10,746 nucleotides of DNA. Origin: Anaerolineaceae bacterium UBA5365. Its GTDB lineage: Bacteria > Chloroflexota > Anaerolineae > Anaerolineales > Anaerolineaceae. A program made the position numbers and the translations under genes. This document shows, piece after piece, positions 1-6,196 of this stretch. The notes under the pieces were generated by a model that was not told where the DNA came from, did not search any database, and saw only the letters and a list, made by a program, of their open reading frames with translations. The DNA is taken from assembly GCA_002407905.1 (NCBI GenBank), contig DHPL01000067.1, positions 740 through 11,485 on the forward strand. Reading direction: 5' to 3'. Position 1 is the first letter of the stretch, and each line of letters opens with the position of its first letter.

Positions 1-71
1 GCGTTATCAACCGCTACTTGAGCGGCAGGGATATCGCTTGCTTGCATCAGTTCATCAAATTCTTGTTCCAT
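1..71 (-). CDS. N-terminal fragment of an unidentified protein
   Basis: The minus strand is open from an ATG at 71 to the window edge and encodes 23 residues beginning MEQEFDELMQASDIPAAQVA. The fragment is acidic, probably helical, and has no signal peptide. A purine-rich GGGACTGGAAAA precedes the ATG and could serve as a weak ribosome binding site. A TAGAAT box on the minus strand (96..91) could be a -10, but I find no matching -35. The gene would be divergent from the SPFH gene. I do not recognise the family, and the fragment is too short to assign a function or to exclude a chance open frame. Confidence 0.45.
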   Translation of the reverse strand, partial: MEQEFDELMQASDIPAAQVAVDN

Positions 72-199
72 TTTTCCAGTCCCGCGCCCTATTCTACACG
101 CCAGCTGCCCTAACTTCATGAAATTGGTCAAGGTTTCACTCAAAAGATTAAATTTTTCTTAGAAAGACCGCGGAATCCCACGGAGCCCAAGATTTTCTA

Positions 200-229
200 T
201 TGCCACGCTGCCGGGGAATCTGGGATAAT
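200..229 (+). promoter_or_regulatory. Sigma-70-type promoter for the SPFH gene
   Basis: A -35-like TTGCCA (200-205, 5 of 6 matches to TTGACA) is followed after 18 bases by GATAAT (224-229). TGG lies immediately upstream of that box, giving an extended TGn -10. Transcription would start near 236, leaving a leader of only about 12 bases in which the Shine-Dalgarno AGAGGTG lies almost at the RNA 5' end. Seen by eye only; not experimentally supported. Confidence 0.5.
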
Positions 230-247
230 CCTGGCGAGAGGTGAAAC

Positions 248-1096
248 ATGTTTGACGGTAAATTTAATAGCAATCAATCCAAAGAACGTAAGCCCTTCAA
301 TCTGAACCGCAGTTGGCTGGGTATTGCCGGCTTGGTTCTCTTGGCGGCAGTCATAGTCCTGGCATCCATCTTCGTGGTTCCCGCCGGTAATGTTGGCGTG
401 GTCACGCGTTTTGGCGCCGTGAGCCGCCAGGCCAATCCGGGCATGAATCTGCGCATCCCCTTCGCCGAAGGCGTTGTGCTGATGAACGTGCGTACCCAAA
501 AAGATGAAGTGCCGGCAACCGCCATGAGCAAGAATTTGCAGGTAGTCACCAGCGCCATCGCGGTGAACTACCACCTGGATGCCACCAAGGCGCTTCAGGT
601 ATTCCAGGATATCGGCCCCAACTACGCCGATATCATCGTAGCCCCTGCCATCCAGAACACCTTCAAAGCCGTGACCGCCCGCTTCACCGCCGAAGAACTG
701 ATCACTGACCGGGATGTGGTGCGCATGGAAGCCGAAGACGAATTGGCCAAGCAGCTTTCGGGCTACAACATCATCGTGGAGAACTTCAACATCGTCAACT
801 TTGATTTCTCCTCCGAGTATCAGGCCGCCATCGAATCCAAACAGGTAGCCCAGCAGCAGGTTGAAACTTCCAAGCAGAAACTTGCCCAGGCTGAGATCGA
901 CGCTCAGGCTGTGGTTGCTGCAGCCCAGGGCCAAGCCGATGCCCAAAAAGCCCTGCGCGATACCGGGGCGCTGACTCAGGAATATCTGAACTACCTTTTC
1001 CTGACCAAATGGAATGGCACGCTGCCGCAGGTGATGGGCGGCGCCACCCCGATGATCGACGTTTCACAGTATCTACCCGGCGCGGACACCCCCTAA
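248..1096 (+). CDS. Prohibitin/SPFH-domain membrane protein
   Basis: This is a 282-residue protein of the prohibitin branch of the SPFH (band 7) family. These proteins form large membrane-anchored ring assemblies that organise membrane microdomains and often modulate membrane proteases such as FtsH. A polar N-terminus (1-20) is followed by one transmembrane segment (about 23-45). The SPFH domain starts at VPAGNVGVVTRFGAV (44-58) and runs to about 190. A Gln/Ala/Glu-rich coiled coil follows (about 190-236), and the tail contains KWNGTLPQVMGG (254-265), a typical prohibitin C-terminal segment. Length matches the family. The start is supported by AGAGGTG a few bases before the ATG. The gene stands alone between its own promoter and a strong terminator, and no NfeD or FtsH partner lies beside it, so its specific role is unknown. 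Confidence 0.9.
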   Translation: MFDGKFNSNQSKERKPFNLNRSWLGIAGLVLLAAVIVLASIFVVPAGNVGVVTRFGAVSRQANPGMNLRIPFAEGVVLMNVRTQKDEVPATAMSKNLQVVTSAIAVNYHLDATKALQVFQDIGPNYADIIVAPAIQNTFKAVTARFTAEELITDRDVVRMEAEDELAKQLSGYNIIVENFNIVNFDFSSEYQAAIESKQVAQQQVETSKQKLAQAEIDAQAVVAAAQGQADAQKALRDTGALTQEYLNYLFLTKWNGTLPQVMGGATPMIDVSQYLPGADTP

Positions 1097-1113
1097 ACAC
1101 CGCGCGAACTTAT

Positions 1114-1143
1114 GAACCAGGCGGTAACCGCCTGGTTCTTTTT
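1114..1143 (+). terminator. Strong intrinsic terminator after the SPFH gene
   Basis: A perfect 11-bp inverted repeat (GAACCAGGCGG at 1114-1124, CCGCCTGGTTC at 1128-1138) encloses a TAA loop and is followed directly by TTTTT (1139-1143). It begins 17 bases after the SPFH stop codon, which fits factor-independent termination. Its T-tract overlaps the proposed trpS -35 box. Confidence 0.9.
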
Positions 1144-1170
1144 GTTTCAAGCCCCCATCGGCCTTATAAT
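1142..1170 (+). promoter_or_regulatory. Sigma-70-type promoter for trpS
   Basis: TTGTTT (1142-1147) and a perfect TATAAT (1165-1170) are separated by 17 bases, the optimal spacing. The start site would fall near 1177, giving a leader of about 24 bases that holds only the Shine-Dalgarno sequence. There is no room for a T-box or a trp attenuator, so expression is probably set at initiation. Confidence 0.65.
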
Positions 1171-1200
1171 GGAGCGCATCTCATAAAGGAGGAGGCAACG

Positions 1201-2190
1201 ATGAAGATCGCACTGACTGGCATCAAACCTACCGGTAACATCCACATTGGCAACTATTTTGGTGCCATCCGGCCCGCGCTTGCATTAACAGACAAGTACC
1301 TGGGCCTGTATTTCGTCGCAGATATGCACGCGTTAAATTCACATCCAACGCGCAAAGAACTGCAAAGCATGATTTATGAGGTCGCCGCCTCCTGGATTGC
1401 ATCTGGCCTGGATACGGATAAGGCCATCTTCTTCAAGCAATCTGATGTTCCGGAGATCCCGGAGCTTACTACGATCCTCGCCGCGGTCACCCCGAAGGGG
1501 CTGATGAACCGCGCCCATGCCTACAAGGCCATGCTGGATAAAAACGCCGAGGCCGGACGCGACCCGGACGACGGGGTGAACATGGGTTTATACACCTACC
1601 CCATCTTGATGGCTGCGGATATTCTGCTTTACAACAGCGACGTTGTCCCCGTTGGTGAAGACCAGCGCCAACACGTTGAAATTGCCCGGGACATCGCCAT
1701 GAACCTCAACCGCATCTACGGCAAAGCACTTAAAGTGCCTGAACCGGAGATCTCCCCGGATGTGGGCGAAATCCCCGGCATCGATGGACGCAAGATGAGC
1801 AAGAGCTACGAAAACACCCTGCCCCTCTTCGCCCCTGAGGTCGCCCTGCGCAAACAGATCATGCGCATCGTCACCGATAGCCGCCGGCCGGAGGAACCCA
1901 AAGACCCCGAAACCTGTAATCTCTTCAAGATCTTCAGGCATGTGGGCAGTGCGGAAAGGGTCCAGGAGGTGCGCCAGGCGTATCTGGATGGCGGCCTGGC
2001 CTACGGTGTGCTAAAGCAGGAACTCTATGAAACCATGCTCGCCCGCTTCGCGCCGGTGCGGGAAAAGTTTTTTGGGCTCATGGCCGACACTTCCCAGGTG
2101 GATAAGGTTCTGGACGCCGGCGCCCAAAAGGCCCGTGAGATTGGGCAGCCAGTCCTTGCCAGGGTTCGTAAAGCAGTTGGTTTGGATTAG
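1201..2190 (+). CDS. trpS: Tryptophanyl-tRNA synthetase
   Basis: This cytoplasmic class Ic aminoacyl-tRNA synthetase attaches tryptophan to tRNA-Trp using ATP. The 329-residue product matches the usual bacterial length of about 320-350. The signature HIGN (15-18) lies in TGNIHIGNYFG, and the second ATP-binding signature KMSKS is complete at 198-202. The segments YFVADMHAL (37-45), PILMAADILLY (134-144) and VGEDQRQHVE (151-160) are characteristic of TrpRS substrate-binding regions. I chose ATG 1201 because AAAGGAGGAGG sits just upstream and the protein begins at the family-typical MKIALTGIKPTG. The same frame extends upstream to 1009, but that part overlaps the SPFH gene and the terminator. 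The CDF transporter gene starts 5 bases after the stop, so the two are probably cotranscribed. Confidence 0.97.
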   Translation: MKIALTGIKPTGNIHIGNYFGAIRPALALTDKYLGLYFVADMHALNSHPTRKELQSMIYEVAASWIASGLDTDKAIFFKQSDVPEIPELTTILAAVTPKGLMNRAHAYKAMLDKNAEAGRDPDDGVNMGLYTYPILMAADILLYNSDVVPVGEDQRQHVEIARDIAMNLNRIYGKALKVPEPEISPDVGEIPGIDGRKMSKSYENTLPLFAPEVALRKQIMRIVTDSRRPEEPKDPETCNLFKIFRHVGSAERVQEVRQAYLDGGLAYGVLKQELYETMLARFAPVREKFFGLMADTSQVDKVLDAGAQKAREIGQPVLARVRKAVGLD

Positions 2191-2195
2191 AGCAG

Positions 2196-3125
2196 ATGCA
2201 AGCTGACGCCGCGCCTAGCCCCGATGTGATCGACCTTTCGCCAGAAGAGCGCAACGAGCAAAGTGCCAGGGCGATGAGCCTGGCCTTGGGCGCCAACATC
2301 ATTCTGGCCTTGCTCAAAACCATTTTTGGCATCGTGGGGCACTCCGCGGCATTACTGGCCGATGGCATCAACTCGACTTCAGATGTTGTTTACAACATCG
2401 TGGTCGCTCTCTTCGTTAAGCGGGCACGCAAACCCGCCGATGACGAACATCCGTACGGGCACACTCAACTGGAGACGATCGGGGCGGTAGTAGTGGGAGC
2501 CTTTGTGGTGACCACAGCGCTCACCATTTTTTGGAACGCGGTAGATAGCCTGTTCAAATTCTTCAGCCACGAGACTGAAGGCCAGCCGGTGTCACCGATC
2601 ACCCTATACATCGCCCTCTTCACGGTGGCCTTAAAAATCGGGCTTTGGATCTACACCGCCAAAGTTGGAGAGCGCACGCGCAACCAGGCGATTATGGCCC
2701 TGGGCCAGGATCACCGTAACGATATCATCTCAGCGGCAGCCGTTGTGGTTGGCATCATCCTCAGCCGCATGGGTTATACCTGGGTGGACCCGCTTGCCGG
2801 AGCCCTGGTTGCCTTTGTGATCCTGCGGACTGGCCTGAGTATTCTGAGTGAATCCACTGATGACCTAATGGACACAGTGCCAGGCAAGAAACTGCGCGCC
2901 ACCATCGAAGGAATTGTGAAAAACGTGGGGGGCGTGATCGCCATCGACGAGGTAAAAGCACATCGTTTTGGCCCTTATTTGGTGATCAATATCGCCATTT
3001 TCGTGGACGGGAAGATAACGGTAGATGCCGGCGACGCGATCGCCGATGAAGTCGAAAAGCAGTTGAAGGCCCAGATGTATTACATCCGCGCAGTACATGT
3101 TCACTTTCATTCAAAAACACATTGA
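2196..3125 (+). CDS. Cation diffusion facilitator, probably a Mn(II)-type exporter
   Basis: This 309-residue inner-membrane protein belongs to the cation diffusion facilitator family, proton-coupled dimeric exporters of divalent metals. A soluble N-terminus (1-27) is followed by about six transmembrane segments, including 30-48, 62-76, 95-117, 135-154 and 175-211. A cytoplasmic metal-binding domain (about 225-309) ends in HVHFH (301-305). Segment 2 carries N59-S-T-S-D63, segment 5 carries D172-H-R-N-D176, and the loop has the family motif DDEHPYGH (82-89). Zn/Cd exporters usually carry His or Asp at the first positions of the two four-residue spacings. The Asn-Asp/Asp-Asp combination is the set described for manganese exporters such as pneumococcal MntE, so Mn(II) efflux is my inference. 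No strong Shine-Dalgarno precedes the ATG, which fits translation coupled to trpS 5 bases upstream. Confidence 0.92.
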   Translation: MQADAAPSPDVIDLSPEERNEQSARAMSLALGANIILALLKTIFGIVGHSAALLADGINSTSDVVYNIVVALFVKRARKPADDEHPYGHTQLETIGAVVVGAFVVTTALTIFWNAVDSLFKFFSHETEGQPVSPITLYIALFTVALKIGLWIYTAKVGERTRNQAIMALGQDHRNDIISAAAVVVGIILSRMGYTWVDPLAGALVAFVILRTGLSILSESTDDLMDTVPGKKLRATIEGIVKNVGGVIAIDEVKAHRFGPYLVINIAIFVDGKITVDAGDAIADEVEKQLKAQMYYIRAVHVHFHSKTH

Positions 3126-3139
3126 TATAAGGCTGTGAT

Positions 3140-3173
3140 TCCCTCGTCTGAAATGGTATCATTCTGACGGGGA
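3140..3173 (+). promoter_or_regulatory. Imperfect hairpin upstream of the dehydrogenase gene
   Basis: Three 4-bp paired blocks form an interrupted stem: TCCC/GGGA (3140-3143 with 3170-3173), CGTC/GACG (3145-3148 with 3166-3169) and AATG/CATT (3152-3155 with 3160-3163), around a GTAT loop. It lies between the CDF stop codon and the dehydrogenase GGAGG. It has no T-tract, so it is a poor intrinsic terminator. A -10-like TATCAT (3157-3162) lies inside it. It could be an operator, a 5' untranslated stem or a weak terminator; the sequence does not decide. Confidence 0.4.
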
Positions 3174-3195
3174 TTATCGTAAATTGGAGGAGTAA

Positions 3196-4362
3196 ATGAA
3201 TAATTTTAGGTATTACAACCCTACTGAGGTCATTTTTGGGAAAGGGACAATTGCCCGCCTGAGCGATCTGGTACCCAAAAAGACCAAGGTAATGATGCTG
3301 TATGGCGGCGGATCCATTAAAACCAATGGTGTCTACAACCAGGTGATGAGCGCTTTAAAGAAACACGATGTGATCGAATTCGGCGGCATTGAAGCCAACC
3401 CGGACTACGCCACGCTTAAAAAGGCGATCAAGGTCGTCAAAAAGGAAGGCGTTGAATTCCTTCTGGCAGTTGGCGGCGGTTCAGTGATCGATGGTACCAA
3501 GTTCGTCTCCCTGGCCAGCAAGTACAAGGGCGACAGCCCCTGGGACATCCTTACCAAGGGTGCCGCTAGCCAGATCACATCCGCCATTCCGCTGGGCGAT
3601 GTGCTCACCCTGCCGGCCACTGGCAGCGAGTTTAACTCCAACAGTGTGATCAGCCGCCGGGCAAAGCGCCAAAAATTCTCTTTTGCCAGCGACCTGGTTT
3701 TCCCGAAATTCTCAATCCTCGACCCGGAGACCACCTATACCCTGCCGGTAAAGCAAGTGCGCAATGGGATCGTGGACGCCTACATGCACGTGATCGAACA
3801 GTACCTTACCTATCCCATCGGTGCGATTGTGCAGGACCGCCAGGCCGAAGCCTTGCTGCTGAGCCTGATCGAGATTGCCCCCACCGCGATGAAGACCGAC
3901 CCCTGCGATTACACTGGCCGTGCCAACTTTATGTGGGCCGCCAGCCTGGCGCTGAACTCGCTCATCGGCCGCGGCGTACCGCAGGACTGGGCAACCCATG
4001 GCGTTGGTCACGAGCTCACCGCTCTGTATGGCCTGGACCACGCTGAAACCTTGGCAGTAATCCTGCCCTGGCTGCTGCGTCACAAGATCGACCAAAAGCG
4101 CGAGAAGCTTGTTCAATACGGCGAACGAGTGTTTGGCATCAAAACGGGCAAAGTTGAAGACCGCGCTGAGAAAGCCATCGTGGCCACGGAAGAGTTCTTC
4201 AACTCTCTGGGCATGCCCACCACCCTGACCGCCCATGGTGTGGATCCCGATGAAGCAGCGGAAGAAGTGAAAACCCGCCTGAATAAGATCGACTTTAAAC
4301 GCGGTGAATATAAGGACGTGACCGGCGATGCCGCCTTCGCGATCCTGAAGATGAGCCGCTAA
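3196..4362 (+). CDS. YqhD-like NADP(H)-dependent alcohol/aldehyde dehydrogenase
   Basis: This 388-residue protein belongs to the iron-containing (group III) alcohol dehydrogenases and resembles E. coli YqhD along its whole length, starting MNNF and with matching motifs throughout. YqhD reduces short-chain aldehydes, including lipid-peroxidation products, in the cytoplasm. The nucleotide site is YGGGS (36-40) plus AVGGGSVIDGTKF (91-103). Gly39 replaces the Asp that favours NAD in FucO-type enzymes, which suggests NADPH. The four expected metal ligands are present: D194 and H198 in DAYMHVIEQY, then H268 and H282 in WATHGVGHELTALYGLDHAETL. LTLPATGSE (137-145) is also typical. A strong GGAGG (3186-3190) precedes the ATG. 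The gene is separated from the CDF gene by a hairpin and ends in a strong terminator, so it is probably a single-gene unit. The natural substrate cannot be read from the sequence. Confidence 0.93.
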   Translation: MNNFRYYNPTEVIFGKGTIARLSDLVPKKTKVMMLYGGGSIKTNGVYNQVMSALKKHDVIEFGGIEANPDYATLKKAIKVVKKEGVEFLLAVGGGSVIDGTKFVSLASKYKGDSPWDILTKGAASQITSAIPLGDVLTLPATGSEFNSNSVISRRAKRQKFSFASDLVFPKFSILDPETTYTLPVKQVRNGIVDAYMHVIEQYLTYPIGAIVQDRQAEALLLSLIEIAPTAMKTDPCDYTGRANFMWAASLALNSLIGRGVPQDWATHGVGHELTALYGLDHAETLAVILPWLLRHKIDQKREKLVQYGERVFGIKTGKVEDRAEKAIVATEEFFNSLGMPTTLTAHGVDPDEAAEEVKTRLNKIDFKRGEYKDVTGDAAFAILKMSR

Positions 4363-4380
4363 TCAAAACCTACGCAAGCC

Positions 4381-4402
4381 AAAGGCCCTACGGGGCCTTT
4401 TT
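4381..4402 (+). terminator. Intrinsic terminator with a UACG tetraloop after the dehydrogenase
   Basis: An 8-bp perfect stem (AAAGGCCC at 4381-4388, GGGCCTTT at 4393-4400) closes a TACG loop with a C-G pair, giving the very stable cUACGg (UNCG) tetraloop. The T run extends to 4402. Flanking AATCAAAA (4361-4368) could pair with TTTTTGATT to lengthen the stem. It begins 18 bases after the stop codon. Confidence 0.9.
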
Positions 4403-4427
4403 GATTCTCTGTTTAAAAGCATATAAT
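4401..4427 (+). promoter_or_regulatory. Promoter for the secreted FnIII-like protein
   Basis: A perfect TATAAT (4422-4427) is preceded by TTGATT (4401-4406, 4 of 6 matches) with a short 15-base spacer. The -35 box overlaps the T run of the preceding terminator. Transcription would start near 4434, leaving a leader of about 35 bases that includes the AAGGGAGG ribosome binding site. Confidence 0.5.
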
Positions 4428-4468
4428 TTGACCAGTCATGAACGGTTGGCACAAGGGAGGTGGAACCA

Positions 4469-5278
4469 GTGCAAAGAAAAGCAAAATTCCTGAGATTATT
4501 CCTGATCACCTCATTGTTTGCCCTGACGCTTAGCCTGGTTGGAACTAATACAGCCCTCGGGCAAACACCGCCTCAAACCACCTATCTTCCGCTCGTGATG
4601 CATAACTGTGGAGGATTGATCAGTTTGGAATACCCCAGTGATAAATCGGTCCTGGATAGCATCCTGCCTGAATTCAAATGGCAGATAAACGCTCCACCTA
4701 ATGTCATGGTGAACATTCAGGTCGCGCGTGACCCTGGTTTCCCGCAGGATAATCTCACCAAGAATTTACTGACCACCGTTAGTATCACAGAGCATCGTTT
4801 CTCAGTAAACCTCGCTACAGACACCACCTACTACTGGCGTGCTTCGATCCTCTGCAGCAACCAACCGATGATCACTACACCAGTTTGGTCCTTCACCACG
4901 CCAGCCACAGTTACCAAACCAGCTCCGCCAAGCCTGACCAGTCCAGCCAATAACAGCATCGTCAGCAATGAATTGGAGGACTTTAAGTGGGAGGCTGTTG
5001 CCGGCGCTACTGGTTACTTCCTGACCCTAAAGAATATCAACACGAATACCACCGGCTTTATTGAGTCGACGCTGCCTATAGTTACCCTCAAGCTAACCCC
5101 TGGTGATTATCAATGGTCCGTCAAAGCCTACAATGCTGAAGCAGCTGGTGACCCATCCCCCACCTGGAGCTTTTCCACGGCGTCAACCCTTACCAGGCAG
5201 GCACCCATGGCCGGCTTAAACGGTCAAAGCTATGTCGAGGAAGACGGCCAACGTATCTATTTTCTTGAACAGAAATAA
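4469..5278 (+). CDS. Secreted protein with two fibronectin-III-like repeats
   Basis: This 269-residue exported protein has no recognisable catalytic site. A basic N-terminus (MQRKAK) and a hydrophobic core (about 8-25) form a signal peptide, with likely cleavage after TALG (about 31). YLPLVMHN (39-46) follows, a short motif I associate with exported proteins of Anaerolineae. Two related beta-sandwich-like units come next, at about 50-145 and 151-238. Each has a 'YPSDKS/SPANNS' opening, an F-K-W strand, a YYWRAS/YQWSVKA strand and a closing W-SF-T-A. This pattern suggests fibronectin III-type surface or binding modules. Only two cysteines are present (C47, C129). I chose GTG 4469 because an upstream GTG at 4460 lies inside the AAGGGAGG ribosome binding site. 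The gene has its own promoter and stands alone. Its base composition looks a little more AT-rich than the dehydrogenase gene beside it. Confidence 0.75.
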   Translation: MQRKAKFLRLFLITSLFALTLSLVGTNTALGQTPPQTTYLPLVMHNCGGLISLEYPSDKSVLDSILPEFKWQINAPPNVMVNIQVARDPGFPQDNLTKNLLTTVSITEHRFSVNLATDTTYYWRASILCSNQPMITTPVWSFTTPATVTKPAPPSLTSPANNSIVSNELEDFKWEAVAGATGYFLTLKNINTNTTGFIESTLPIVTLKLTPGDYQWSVKAYNAEAAGDPSPTWSFSTASTLTRQAPMAGLNGQSYVEEDGQRIYFLEQK

Positions 5279-5313
5279 TCCCAGGCCTTAGCCGCGGATA
5301 GGAAACTAGTATT

Positions 5314-5335
5314 CAGTTTACGAACTGGGCTTTTT
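5314..5335 (+). terminator. Weak terminator candidate between convergent genes
   Basis: CAGTT (5314-5318) and AACTG (5323-5327) form a short 5-bp stem around TACG. GGC and TTTTT (5331-5335) follow on the plus strand. The stem is short and separated from the T run, so termination would be inefficient at best. It overlaps the stop codon of the convergent glycosyltransferase gene. Confidence 0.3.
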
Positions 5336-6196
5336 GAATTTAAGCAGCTGTTTCAGCATTGCCAGAGCAAGCTTTCCGCTCATCAGCAGGTAATACCCCC
5401 AATTGAATAAGAAGAACCTGCTCTTCGCGTAATGTTTGCGGTAGAAAGTAAAGTACGAGCGGTGCCACTCGTAGATTTGTTTATAGGGCTGGTCCTGTGA
5501 CCCGCCCTCGCCGGCAAAGTGGTAGACGGAGCTGATCGGCAGGTACATAACCTTAAAACCCGCCTGGCGTGCCCGCAGGCAGATATCGCTATCTTCCTGG
5601 TAGGCAAAGAAGGCCTCGTCAAAGCCGCCGGTTGCCTGGTAGGCCGCGCGGGAAATAAACATGCACGACCCTGAGACGGCATCCACCTCCGCGATTTCAT
5701 CCTCTTTTAGCCAGGGCATGCGGTATGCGTTTAAAGCCTGGCTGCGCTTGAATAAACTGCCAAGCTTCAAATGGTAGCCAATTACCGCCAAGGGCTTGGG
5801 CTCACCCATCCGGCTTTGCACCTGCAGGCTTCCATCCCGGTTGAGTATTTTGGGAATGCAAATCCCCACATTCGGGTGCTCCCGCAGGTATTGCACCTGT
5901 GGCGTGAATGCATCTTCCTTTAGCAGGGTGTCCGAGTTAAGCGCGAGCAGATAGTCGCCCTGTGCCGCGGCGAACGCGAGGTTCATGGGCTTGGTAAATC
6001 CCTGGTTTCCTTCCAATCGGATCAGCCGCACCTGCGGCCAGGCCTCCGCCAGCCACTCCGCCGTGCCATCGCTGGAGCCAATGTCCACCACGATGATTTC
6101 GTAATCCAATTTTGGCGGGTGCGCCGGGATCGAATCCAGGCATTGGGCCAAAAAGTTCCGGGCGTTCCGCGTAGGGATGCAGATCGAAAGGTCCAT
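5318..6196 (-). CDS. GT2-family glycosyltransferase (rhamnosyltransferase-like)
   Basis: This 292-residue glycosyltransferase family 2 enzyme would transfer a sugar from a nucleotide-sugar donor to an envelope glycan or lipid carrier at the cytoplasmic membrane face. The GT-A fold opens with SICIPTRNARNFLAQCLDSI (4-23). IIVVDIGSSDGTAEW (34-48) is the donor-base region, LALNSDT (84-90) occupies the DXD position, and FAYQEDSDICLR (197-208) carries the catalytic-base-type ED pair. A basic, partly hydrophobic C-terminus (about 246-290) suggests membrane association. The layout resembles WbbL-type rhamnosyltransferases, but the donor is not determined. The ATG overlaps the stop of the YihY-like gene as TGATG, so translation is probably coupled. 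A GTG one codon upstream (6199) is an alternative start. Confidence 0.92.
   Translation of the reverse strand: MDLSICIPTRNARNFLAQCLDSIPAHPPKLDYEIIVVDIGSSDGTAEWLAEAWPQVRLIRLEGNQGFTKPMNLAFAAAQGDYLLALNSDTLLKEDAFTPQVQYLREHPNVGICIPKILNRDGSLQVQSRMGEPKPLAVIGYHLKLGSLFKRSQALNAYRMPWLKEDEIAEVDAVSGSCMFISRAAYQATGGFDEAFFAYQEDSDICLRARQAGFKVMYLPISSVYHFAGEGGSQDQPYKQIYEWHRSYFTFYRKHYAKSRFFLFNWGYYLLMSGKLALAMLKQLLKFKKPSS

Noticed and set aside
197..946. A 249-codon open frame on the minus strand opposite the SPFH gene
   Set aside because: It mirrors a confidently identified gene, has low-complexity composition and matches no family; it is the antisense of codon-biased coding sequence.
1009..1200. Upstream extension of the trpS frame
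   Set aside because: It overlaps the SPFH coding region, crosses its terminator, and lies before the GGAGG and the family-typical N-terminus at 1201.
1171..1200. Possible T-box or trp attenuator before trpS
   Set aside because: The leader from the proposed start site is only about 24 bases, too short for either.
3712..4236. A 174-codon minus-strand frame inside the dehydrogenase gene
   Set aside because: The plus-strand gene has a full motif set and ribosome binding site; the antisense frame has neither.
4460..4468. GTG at 4460 as start of the FnIII-like protein
   Set aside because: It lies within the AAGGGAGG ribosome binding site; GTG 4469 is correctly spaced and gives a cleaner signal peptide.
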